Shown here piece by piece: positions 1 to 5,480 of a DNA stretch of 6,255 nt. This DNA is from an uncultured bacterium. Lineage in GTDB: Bacteria; Actinomycetota; Coriobacteriia; Coriobacteriales; Coriobacteriaceae. The stretch spans positions 1-6,255 of the forward strand of contig CAJMRR010000123.1 of the NCBI GenBank assembly GCA_905215835.1, read 5' to 3'. Each line of letters starts with the position of its first letter. Within the stretch, counting starts at the first letter, position 1. The notes below the pieces were generated by a model that worked only from the letters and a program-made list of their open reading frames with translations, had not been told where the DNA came from and searched no databases. A program made the translations under genes and the position numbers.

Positions 1-251
1 CCGCCGTCGCGGCTGTCCAGATCCCACGCCTCGCCGGAGCCCACGTAGGCATGCAGCAGGTAGGGGCGATACTGCGTCAGAACGCCCACCGTGTCGATGC
101 CCGAGTTGGAGCAGTTGGAGAGCGAGAAGTCGATGATGCGGAACTTACCACCAAAGCTAACCGCCGGCTTGGCGATCTTTTGGGTGAGTGCCCCCAATCG
201 GCTGCCCTGTCCTCCTGCGAGGAGCATCGCGATGCATTCTTTCTTACTCAT
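1..251 (-). CDS. glgC: Glucose-1-phosphate adenylyltransferase, N-terminal part (cut by window edge)
   Basis: This is the start of ADP-glucose pyrophosphorylase, which makes ADP-glucose and pyrophosphate from ATP and glucose-1-phosphate, the committed step of bacterial glycogen synthesis in the cytoplasm. Only 83 full codons are present; the gene continues past position 1. The visible part carries the nucleotide-binding signature GGQGSRLGALT (residues 13-23), then KPAVSFGGKFRIIDF (28-42), SNCSNSGI (45-52), and VLTQYRPYLL (57-66) followed by WDLD. These fit GlgC closely. K25 sits where the E. coli enzyme has the Lys39 implicated in fructose-1,6-bisphosphate activation (alignment by eye). The ATG at 249-251 is preceded by a strong Shine-Dalgarno, AAGGAGA (complement of 257-263), 5 nt away. 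It is the third gene of the minus-strand block, 107 bp after glgP. A GlgD-like paralogue is less likely because the nucleotide loop is fully canonical. Confidence 0.95.
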   Translation of the reverse strand, partial: MSKKECIAMLLAGGQGSRLGALTQKIAKPAVSFGGKFRIIDFSLSNCSNSGIDTVGVLTQYRPYLLHAYVGSGEAWDLDSRDG

Positions 252-291
252 CGATTTCTCCTTCTGTCATCGATGTTCCTAAACCCATTAG

Positions 292-322
292 CGACGGACG
301 CGACGCTCGGTCGCGCCCGTCG
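292..322 (-). other. Strong intercistronic hairpin between glgP and glgC
   Basis: In the minus-strand transcript, the arms 310-322 and 292-304 pair over 13 positions with one G-U wobble and a 5-nt loop (305-309). On the plus strand the wobble position would be an A-C mismatch, so the structure suits minus-strand RNA better. No U-run follows, so it is not a standard intrinsic terminator. It lies 36 nt after the glgP stop and 28 nt before the glgC Shine-Dalgarno. Plausible roles are protecting the upstream mRNA from 3' exonucleases or partly attenuating glgC relative to glgBP. The pairing is seen directly; the role is inferred. Confidence 0.7.
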
Positions 323-358
323 AGTAATGCCGTGCTGGCATAGGGGAGCTCGCGGCCT

Positions 359-2785
359 TTAAGCGTGCCAGATCTCGTCGCGGTACTCGCGAATGGTGCG
401 GTCGCTCGAGAACCAGCCGCTCGAGGCGGTGTTCAGCAGCGCCTTGCGGTTCCAGGTCTCCTGGTCGCCGTAGCTGCCGGTGAGCTTTTCCCATGCATCC
501 ACGTAGCTGCGAAAGTCGGCCATGACCAGGTCGGGGTCGTTGTTGTTCATGAGCTCGTTGTAGATGCTCTCGAAGTTGCCCGAAAGACCCGCAAACGTGT
601 TGTCCTTGAGCTCGTCCATCACGCGACCCAGACGCTCGCGATCGTTGTTGAGCGTATCCCATGCGAAGTAGCTGTTGGATGCCCAGAGCTGCTCGACCTC
701 GGGGGCGGTCAGGCCAAAGATGGCCTCGTTCTCGCGGCCGGCCAGGTCGGCGATCTCGATGTTGGCGCCGTCGAGGGTGCCCAGCGTAATGGCGCCGTTC
801 ATCATGAGCTTCATGTTGGACGTGCCCGAGGCCTCCTTGCCGGCCGTGGAGATCTGCTCCGAGATCTCGGCGGCAGGGTAGATGAGCTGGGCGTTGCTCA
901 CGCGGAAGTTGGGGATAAAGCAGACCTTCATGACCTCGTTCACGCGGGCGTCGTTGTTGATGACGTCGGCCACGGAGTTAATGAGGCGGATGGTCTCCTT
1001 GGCAAAGGTGTAGCTCGAGGCAGCCTTGCCGCTAAAGATGAAGGTCGTCGGCGTCACGTGGAAGTTGGGATCGGCGATGCGACGGTTGTAGATGTCCATT
1101 ACCTTCATGATGTTCATGAGCTGGCGCTTATAGGCATGGAAGCGCTTCACCTGAACGTCGAAGACGGTGTTGGGGTCGATGACCAGACCGGTCTCGGCCT
1201 TAACGTAGGCGGCCAGACGCTCCTTGTTGGCGCGCTTGGAGGCTCCCACGGCCTTCAGGAACTCGGTGTCGTTCTGGAACTCTTTAAGCTTTTCGAGCTC
1301 AAAGGCGTCCTTAAGCCAGCCATCGCCAATGGCCTCGGTCACGAGCTTGGCATAGGTGGGGTTGGCCTCGGCAAAGAAGCGACGGTGCGAGATGCCGTTG
1401 GTCTTGTTGTTGAACTTCTCCGGCGTCAGGGCATAGAAGTCCTTGAGCACGATGTTCTTGATGATGTCGGAGTGGATCTTTGCCACACCGTTGACGCTGT
1501 GGCTGCAGATCACGGACAGGTTGGCCATGCGAATCTCGCCGTCCCACAGGATAGCGGTCTGGCGCAGACGCTCCTGCCAGCCCTCCTGCGTGGTGTCGAA
1601 CGACTCGTGCCAACGACGGCTGATCTCGTCGATGATCTGGTACACGCGGGGGAGGAGCTTGGAGAACGTGCCGATGGGCCACTTCTCCAGAGCCTCGGGC
1701 AGGATGGTGTGGTTGGTGTAGCTCACGACCTGCGTCACGATGTTCCAGGCGTCGTCCCACTCGAGCTTCTTCTCGTCGATGAGGATGCGCATGAGCTCGG
1801 GGCCGCACATGGCGGGGTGGGTATCGTTGGTATGGATGGCCACAAACTGCGGCAGCAGCTCCCAGTTCTCGCCGTGCTCCTTCTCAAAGGTGTCGAGCAG
1901 ACTGTAGATGCCGGCCGAAACAAACAAGTACTCCTGCTTCAGGCGCAGCAGACGGCCGTGTTCGCCGGCGTCGTTGGGGTAGAGGATGGCGCTGATGGCC
2001 TCGGCCTCGGCGCGCTCGGCATCGGCCAGGGCGTAGTCGCCGCGGTTGAAGGCCTCAAGGTCAAAGTGCTCCTCGACCGGCTCGGCGGCCCAGACGCGCA
2101 GCTTGTTGACGGTCTCGCCGGCATAGCCTACCACGGGGATGTCATAGGGGACGGCCAGGATATCCTGCGTGTCCACCGTGCGGTAGAACGTGCGGCCGTT
2201 CTCCTCAAAGCCCTCAACATGGCCACCAAACTTAATGGTCACGGCCTTGTCCTGACGACGGACCTCCCAGGGATAGCCGTGGGTAAGCCACTCGTCGGTG
2301 GCCTCGACCTGGCTGCCGTTGACGATCTCCTGCTTAAACAGGCCGTAACGGTAGCGCATGCCGTTGCCGTAGCCGGCAATGCCCTCGGCTGCCATGGAAT
2401 CCAGGAAGCATGCGGCCAGACGGCCCAGGCCACCGTTGCCCAGAGCCGGATCTGGCTCCTGGTTCTCGATCACGGACAGGTCAAAGCCCATGTCGTCGAG
2501 CGCCTCGGCGACCATGTCGCGCACGCCAAAGTTGAGCAGGTAGTTGTCGAGCAGGCGGCCGATCAAAAACTCGATCGAGAAGTAGTACACGCGCTTCTTG
2601 CCCTCGGCGGCAACACGGGCGTCGCTGGTGGTGGCAACGGTGCGTGCCTTCTCGGCCACGAGCTTTGCCAGGGCGTTGAAGCGGTCCAGGTCGCTGGCGG
2701 CCTCGACGCTCTTGCCGCTGATGCTCATGACGGCTTCGCGATAGAGTTCGGTAAACTCCTGCTTGTTGTCGAAGATCTTATTCAT
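359..2785 (-). CDS. glgP: Glycogen/starch/alpha-glucan phosphorylase (GT35)
   Basis: This cytoplasmic enzyme removes terminal alpha-1,4 glucose units from glycogen with phosphate, giving glucose-1-phosphate; it uses pyridoxal phosphate (PLP). At 808 residues it has the usual bacterial length and is complete. Visible landmarks in order: YYFSIEFLIGR (67-77), the glycine-rich loop NGGLGRLAACFLDS (117-130), HTNDTHP (318-324), QVKRFHAYKRQL (545-556; phosphate/PLP-contact region with K547 and R548), and EASGTSNMK (651-659), where K659 should be the PLP Schiff-base lysine. The C-terminus SSDRTIREYRDEIW (793-806) is also typical. The motif has Ser (GTSNMK) where E. coli and animal enzymes have Gly (GTGNMK). 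The ATG at 2783-2785 follows AAAGGA (complement of 2790-2795) by 4 nt, a slightly short spacing. It lies 93 bp after glgB and 107 bp before glgC, all on the same strand. An animal-type N-terminal phosphorylation segment is absent. Confidence 0.97.
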   Translation of the reverse strand: MNKIFDNKQEFTELYREAVMSISGKSVEAASDLDRFNALAKLVAEKARTVATTSDARVAAEGKKRVYYFSIEFLIGRLLDNYLLNFGVRDMVAEALDDMGFDLSVIENQEPDPALGNGGLGRLAACFLDSMAAEGIAGYGNGMRYRYGLFKQEIVNGSQVEATDEWLTHGYPWEVRRQDKAVTIKFGGHVEGFEENGRTFYRTVDTQDILAVPYDIPVVGYAGETVNKLRVWAAEPVEEHFDLEAFNRGDYALADAERAEAEAISAILYPNDAGEHGRLLRLKQEYLFVSAGIYSLLDTFEKEHGENWELLPQFVAIHTNDTHPAMCGPELMRILIDEKKLEWDDAWNIVTQVVSYTNHTILPEALEKWPIGTFSKLLPRVYQIIDEISRRWHESFDTTQEGWQERLRQTAILWDGEIRMANLSVICSHSVNGVAKIHSDIIKNIVLKDFYALTPEKFNNKTNGISHRRFFAEANPTYAKLVTEAIGDGWLKDAFELEKLKEFQNDTEFLKAVGASKRANKERLAAYVKAETGLVIDPNTVFDVQVKRFHAYKRQLMNIMKVMDIYNRRIADPNFHVTPTTFIFSGKAASSYTFAKETIRLINSVADVINNDARVNEVMKVCFIPNFRVSNAQLIYPAAEISEQISTAGKEASGTSNMKLMMNGAITLGTLDGANIEIADLAGRENEAIFGLTAPEVEQLWASNSYFAWDTLNNDRERLGRVMDELKDNTFAGLSGNFESIYNELMNNNDPDLVMADFRSYVDAWEKLTGSYGDQETWNRKALLNTASSGWFSSDRTIREYRDEIWHA

Positions 2786-2787
2786 AC

Positions 2788-2819
2788 GTTCCTTTCCCCG
2801 GGGATGTTTCTCCCGGAAC
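2788..2819 (-). promoter_or_regulatory. Possible hairpin covering the glgP Shine-Dalgarno
   Basis: In the glgP leader, GUUCC (complement of 2815-2819) can pair with GGAAC (complement of 2788-2792), which contains the GGA of the ribosome-binding site. Inside it, GGGA and UCCC can add four more pairs. The structure would hide the Shine-Dalgarno and could tune glgP translation. The complementarity is seen directly, but the stem is short and interrupted, so regulation is only a possibility. Confidence 0.3.
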
Positions 2820-2838
2820 GGCTATGACTTGTATCCTA

Positions 2839-2853
2839 CGCCCCTGCGGGGCG
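2839..2853 (-). other. Short GC hairpin between glgB and glgP
   Basis: CGCCCC (2839-2844) and GGGGCG (2848-2853) form a perfect 6-bp stem with a 3-nt loop. It starts about 25 nt after the glgB stop codon. No T-run follows on either strand, so full termination is unlikely. It may stabilise the 3' end of the glgB message or cause weak attenuation; this is inference. Confidence 0.45.
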
Positions 2854-2858
2854 GGTAA

Positions 2859-2870
2859 TTACAGCTGTAA
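2859..2870. repeat. 12-bp perfect palindrome TTACAGCTGTAA
   Basis: A perfect self-complementary 12-mer lies 8 bp downstream of the glgB stop. Its core TACAGCTGTA fits the TACA-NN-TGTA pattern known for BlaI/MecI/CopY-family operators. I see no convincing promoter beside it (nearby -35/-10 candidates match poorly), so an operator role is unsupported and chance is a fair alternative. Confidence 0.35.
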
Positions 2871-2878
2871 CGGCTTTG

Positions 2879-5149
2879 TTACGCTTTCTTGGCAGACGAC
2901 TTAACAGAAGCAGACTTGGCCTTGGTAGCGGCCTTTTTGGTGGCTGCCTTCTTGGCCGTGGTCTTGGAAGCGGGCTTGGTGGCAGACTTGGTGGCAGACT
3001 TGGCAGCCTTCACCTTAGCCGGAGCCTTCTTAGCAGCTGCAGTCTTGGGCTTTACCGAGGACGTACGCTTGCGCGTAGCCTTCTTGGGTTCCTCGACCAC
3101 GGGCGGCTTATAGCTGCTGGGACCACGGCGCTTAAGCACCACGCCAGCCAGTCCGGGCACCTTAATCTCGATGGAGTCCATCTGCCCGTTCCAGGGATAG
3201 GGCTCGCTCGAGCAAGTGTAGGGTTCCTCGCCCGCGTATCCGCTGCCACCGAACTCGGGACGGTCGGAGTCAAAGATGACCTCCCAGTCGCCCTCGCGCG
3301 GCACGCCCACGCGGAAGCTCTCGTAGCTCGCCGGGTCAAAGTTGATCAGGATCACCAAATCGTCATCGACGTCCTCGCCCTGACGCACAAAGCTCACGAT
3401 GGACTGCTTGGAGTTGTCCGCGTCGATCCAGGTAAAGCCGTCGTCGGTGTAGCCGCGCTCGTACAGGGCAGGCTCGGCGGTGTACAGGTGGTTGAGCGCC
3501 TTGATAAACGCCTGATGATGACGGTGGGTCTCGTACTGCTCGGTCAGGAACCACTGAATGGACTCGTAGTAGCGCCACTCAATAAACTGCCCGATCTCGT
3601 TGCCCATAAAGTTGAGCTTGGCACCGGGGTGCGTCATCTGGTAGAAGGCCAGTGTGCGCAGGCCGGCAAACTGGCGCCACCAGTCGCCCGGCATGCGGCC
3701 GATCAGCGAGCACTTGCCGTGCACGACCTCGTCGTGGCTCAGCGGGCAGATAAAGTTCTCGGTAAAGGCGTACATAATGGAGAACGTGAGCAGCCCGTGG
3801 TTGCCGGGGCGCCACGGAAAATCGGTCTGCATGTAGTGCAGGGTGTCGTTCATCCAGCCCATGTCCCACTTGTAGTGGAAGCCCAGGCCGCCGTCCTGCG
3901 GCGGATAGGTCACGAGCGGCCACGCGGTGGACTCCTCGGCCATCATCATCACGTCGGGGTAGTGCACCTCAACAGCGCAGTTGACCTGACGGATAAACGC
4001 GCTGGCGTCCAGGTCCTCCTCGGTACCGTACTTGTTGAACTTCTTTTGGCTGGGATCGTCGATGCCAAAGTTGAGGTACAGCATGCTGGACACGCCGTCC
4101 ATGCGAATGCCATCCACGTGGAAGTTCTCGAGCCAGTACAGCACGTTGGAGACCAGGAAGGAGCGGACCTCGCTGCGGGCGAAGTCAAATTTATGCGTGC
4201 CCCAGTTGGGGTGAATCTCGTGCTCAAACAGCATGTGGCCGTTAAAAGTGGCAAGGCCGTGGGAGTCGGCGCAAAAACCGCCGGGTACCCAGTCCATGAT
4301 CACGCCGATGCCCGCCTCGTGGCACGCATCGATAAAGTGCATAAGCTGCTGCGGGTTGCCGTAACGCGACGTGGCGGCGTAATAGCCGGTCGTCTGGTAG
4401 CCCCAGGAGCCGTCGAAGGGATGCTCCATGAGCGGCATGACCTCAATGTGCGTATAGCCCATGTCGCGCACGTAGTCCACGAGCTCCACCGACAGATCGT
4501 CGTAGGTGTAGAACTCGCCGCGCTGCGCGGGGAAGGGATCCATGGGGCCGGGGTAGTTGCCGTACTCGTCCGGCTCGCCCTGCGGTGCGTCGCCATGGCG
4601 CTTCCACGAGCCAATATGCACCTCGTAGATGTTAAGCGGTTGCGACATGTGGTTATGGCCGGCACGGCGCTTGAGCCATGCGGCGTCGTTCCACTGGTAG
4701 CCGTCGAGGGTCCACAGCACGCTGGCGGTACCCGGGGGGCATTCGGCCTTAAAGGCGTACGGATCGGCCTTGTAGAGCTTATCGCCCTCGTTGGTCTCTA
4801 TGAGATACTTATAGAGCTGGCCCTGCTCGGCGCCAGGAATAAAGCCTTCCCATATAGCGCTCGTATGCATGGGCACCAGCGGGTTGGCTTGCTCGTCCCA
4901 GTCGTTAAATTCACCAATGACATGGACGCTCTTAACGTCGGGCGCCCAAACGCAAAAACGCCAGCCGCGCGTACGGTTCTGCGTGTCGGGGTGCGCGCCC
5001 ATCTTTTCCCAGCTGCGCTCCCACGTACCGATGCCAAACAGATAGACATCGTCTTTGGTGAGCTCCGGCGCGTGCGGGGCGGCTTTACGGTTAGCAGGCT
5101 TTTTGGTTGCTGGCTTTAGCTTTGTATCGCTCACGTTTGATCCCATCAT
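2879..5149 (-). CDS. glgB: 1,4-alpha-glucan branching enzyme (GH13) with a basic C-terminal tail
   Basis: GlgB cuts alpha-1,4 chains and rejoins them as alpha-1,6 branches on glycogen. From the ATG at 5147-5149 it has 756 residues. It shows a lysine-rich N-terminus (10-25), a CBM48-like beta domain (about 60-150, with FCVWAP and GEFNDW), and a GH13 barrel (about 170-580). Predicted catalytic residues are D351 in GIRMDGVSSM, E405 in MMMAEEST and D473 in LSHDEVVHGK. Region I reads DWVPGGF (286-292), so the His expected in DWVPGH or DWVPAH is Gly291. The all-beta C-domain ends near 675. Residues 689-756 form an unusual tail of Lys/Ala/Thr/Ser with 22 Lys and no acidic residue. The start is uncertain: the frame stays open to a TTG at 5269, but that extra stretch looks non-coding and overlaps leader hairpins; ATG 5146 and GTG 5134 (a weak GGGA lies 6 nt upstream) are alternatives. 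It is the first gene of the glgB-glgP-glgC block. Confidence 0.95.
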   Translation of the reverse strand: MMGSNVSDTKLKPATKKPANRKAAPHAPELTKDDVYLFGIGTWERSWEKMGAHPDTQNRTRGWRFCVWAPDVKSVHVIGEFNDWDEQANPLVPMHTSAIWEGFIPGAEQGQLYKYLIETNEGDKLYKADPYAFKAECPPGTASVLWTLDGYQWNDAAWLKRRAGHNHMSQPLNIYEVHIGSWKRHGDAPQGEPDEYGNYPGPMDPFPAQRGEFYTYDDLSVELVDYVRDMGYTHIEVMPLMEHPFDGSWGYQTTGYYAATSRYGNPQQLMHFIDACHEAGIGVIMDWVPGGFCADSHGLATFNGHMLFEHEIHPNWGTHKFDFARSEVRSFLVSNVLYWLENFHVDGIRMDGVSSMLYLNFGIDDPSQKKFNKYGTEEDLDASAFIRQVNCAVEVHYPDVMMMAEESTAWPLVTYPPQDGGLGFHYKWDMGWMNDTLHYMQTDFPWRPGNHGLLTFSIMYAFTENFICPLSHDEVVHGKCSLIGRMPGDWWRQFAGLRTLAFYQMTHPGAKLNFMGNEIGQFIEWRYYESIQWFLTEQYETHRHHQAFIKALNHLYTAEPALYERGYTDDGFTWIDADNSKQSIVSFVRQGEDVDDDLVILINFDPASYESFRVGVPREGDWEVIFDSDRPEFGGSGYAGEEPYTCSSEPYPWNGQMDSIEIKVPGLAGVVLKRRGPSSYKPPVVEEPKKATRKRTSSVKPKTAAAKKAPAKVKAAKSATKSATKPASKTTAKKAATKKAATKAKSASVKSSAKKA
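2975..3006 (-). repeat. 12-bp tandem repeat within the GlgB tail
   Basis: The plus-strand unit CTTGGTGGCAGA occurs twice in tandem (2975-2986, 2987-2998), with a partial third copy (2999-3006, missing GTG). It encodes the SATK-SATK part of the basic tail. Four-codon repeats of this kind let tail length drift by replication slippage without shifting the frame. The repeat is seen directly; length variation between strains is inferred. Confidence 0.7.
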
Positions 5150-5165
5150 GACGCGGCAGCGTGTT

Positions 5166-5197
5166 GCCTTGGTGACTAGATGCGAAAGGTCCAAGGC
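5166..5197 (-). other. glgB leader hairpin 3 (nearest the start codon)
   Basis: GCCTTGG (5166-5172) and CCAAGGC (5191-5197) are perfectly complementary over 7 bp with an 18-nt loop. In the transcript the stem ends 16 nt before the ATG at 5149, so it could affect ribosome access. No U-run follows. Confidence 0.45.
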
Positions 5198-5200
5198 TGC

Positions 5201-5236
5201 ACGAATCGAAGGGACGGCGATAGTTCTATGATTCGT
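5201..5236 (-). other. glgB leader hairpin 2, overlapping hairpin 1
   Basis: ACGAATC (5201-5207) and GATTCGT (5230-5236) form a perfect 7-bp inverted repeat with a 22-nt spacer. Positions 5235-5236 are also used by hairpin 1, so the two compete over two base pairs. The pairing is seen directly; whether it forms in RNA is untested. Confidence 0.4.
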
Positions 5237-5260
5237 TCCACCTCGCGTGCTCGGTGGAAC
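5235..5260 (-). other. glgB leader hairpin 1
   Basis: GTTCCACC (5235-5242) and GGTGGAAC (5253-5260) form a perfect 8-bp stem with a 10-nt loop. A further 5-bp match (TAGTT at 5221-5225 with AACTA at 5271-5275) could enclose it. It lies about 80 nt downstream of the predicted glgB transcription start. There is no T-run on the glgB side and only TTT on the other side, so it is probably not a terminator. Confidence 0.55.
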
Positions 5261-5321
5261 TTTCGGCAAAAACTACGATAACACCTGTTCGTTACTTATA
5301 TGATAGGAAGTGTTTTTGCGG

Positions 5322-5344
5322 TGGCGTTTAATCGGTAAGCGCCA
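5322..5344. repeat. 23-bp dyad near the predicted glgB transcription start
   Basis: TGGCGTTTA (5322-5330) and TAAGCGCCA (5336-5344) pair at 8 of 9 positions around a 5-bp centre. It lies just downstream of the predicted glgB -10, at about +1, a common place for a repressor site. Its arms differ from the TGGTAAAAC repeats, so a different regulator would be implied. Confidence 0.4.
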
Positions 5345-5346
5345 TG

Positions 5347-5376
5347 TTTATACCACTGGCAGAATTGCGATGGTAA
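5347..5376 (-). promoter_or_regulatory. Predicted promoter of the glgB-glgP-glgC block
   Basis: On the minus strand, TATAAA (complement of 5347-5352; 5/6 to consensus) is preceded by TG in the extended -10 position (complement of 5354-5355). TTACCA (complement of 5371-5376; 4/6) lies 18 bp upstream. Transcription would start near 5340, giving a leader of about 190 nt. The -35 lies inside one arm of the 10-bp inverted repeat, so a bound protein should block it. This is the best minus-strand candidate I found. Confidence 0.5.
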
Positions 5377-5396
5377 AACTCTTGACAGTTTTACCA
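5371..5396. promoter_or_regulatory. Perfect 10-bp inverted repeat, candidate operator for both directions
   Basis: TGGTAAAACT (5371-5380) and AGTTTTACCA (5387-5396) are exact inverted copies separated by 6 bp. The spacer and first arm base contain TTGACA (5382-5387), a consensus -35 for the plus strand, while the left arm contains the predicted minus-strand -35. Perfect symmetry over 20 positions in an AT-rich promoter gap strongly suggests a dimeric repressor site. The regulator is unknown. The TGGTAAAAC arm recalls sugar-responsive LacI-family half-sites, though those usually meet at a central CG rather than across 6 bp. Confidence 0.65.
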
Positions 5397-5410
5397 ATTA
5401 GGGTTTCTAG
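5382..5410 (+). promoter_or_regulatory. Predicted promoter of the HAD gene
   Basis: TTGACA at 5382-5387 is a full -35 match. The -10 is poor: TTCTAG (5405-5410) at 17 bp spacing or TCTAGA (5406-5411) at 18 bp. Because the -10 is weak, an activator or an unrecognised -10 may be involved. The -35 sits at the centre of the inverted repeat. Confidence 0.4.
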
Positions 5411-5427
5411 ATAGTTAGGTTGACGTT

Positions 5428-5445
5428 TGGTAAAACGTTTTTAGC
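5428..5445. promoter_or_regulatory. Second operator-like site with a central CG
   Basis: TGGTAAAAC (5428-5436) repeats the arm of the 5371-5396 site exactly, 57 bp away. It joins GTTTTTAGC so that AAAACGTTTT (5432-5441) is a perfect 10-bp palindrome centred on CG, as in many LacI-family operators. The right arm departs from GTTTTACCA. A further half-site, GTTTACC, lies at 5451-5457. It falls between the HAD promoter and start codon, a position suited to a roadblock. Confidence 0.5.
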
Positions 5446-5467
5446 AGGTTGTTTACCCTTTGACATC

Positions 5468-5473
5468 GAAAGG
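5468..5473 (+). promoter_or_regulatory. Ribosome-binding site that sets the HAD start
   Basis: GAAAGG lies 7 nt before the ATG at 5481. The frame is open from a TTG at 5460, but this site favours 5481 as the true start. Confidence 0.7.
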
Positions 5474-5480
5474 CTCGTTT

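Larger units (their letters stand above)
5150..5480. other. Divergent intergenic control region
   Basis: This 331-bp stretch separates glgB (minus) from the HAD gene (plus) and holds no credible gene. It is visibly more AT-rich than its neighbours, especially 5281-5460. From the glgB side it holds three consecutive potential RNA hairpins (5166-5260), a 23-bp dyad (5322-5344), a predicted minus-strand promoter (5347-5376), a perfect 10-bp inverted repeat (5371-5396) overlapping a plus-strand -35, a second related half-site (5428-5445), and the HAD ribosome-binding site. A weaker extra minus-strand -10 candidate, TATAAG (complement of 5295-5300), has no good -35. Confidence 0.75.

Noticed and set aside
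244..270. Eight-codon upstream frame overlapping the glgC start
   Set aside because: It has no ribosome-binding site of its own and contains the glgC Shine-Dalgarno; such short frames arise by chance.
51..362. Plus-strand open frames over glgC and the glgP end
   Set aside because: They run opposite to convincing glgC/glgP coding sequence and have no coding features of their own.
365..2827. An 820-codon open frame antisense to glgP
   Set aside because: It mirrors glgP, is dominated by Leu, Val, Gly, Ala, Asp and His, and has no recognisable domain. Strong G/C third-position bias removes stop codons from the opposite strand, which explains it.
2839..2853. Intrinsic terminator after glgB
   Set aside because: The stem is GC-rich but lacks a T-run on either strand, and glgP follows closely on the same strand.
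2876..5119. A 747-codon open frame antisense to glgB
   Set aside because: The same effect as over glgP: low-complexity composition, no domain, and the sense frame is a clear GlgB.
5235..5260. T-box riboswitch, from GAGGTGGAAC resembling the T-box core
   Set aside because: The match to AGGGTGGNACCGCG is partial, no terminator with a U-run follows, no specifier stem is evident, and glgB is not an amino-acid gene.
5150..5269. Longer GlgB starting at TTG 5269
   Set aside because: The extra 40 residues show no family similarity, no ribosome-binding site at useful spacing, and lie over hairpins of the leader. ATG 5149 (or 5146, GTG 5134) fits better.
5420..5448. Alternative HAD promoter with -35 TTGACG
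   Set aside because: No -10 resembling TATAAT occurs 16-18 bp downstream; the TTGACA at 5382 is better.
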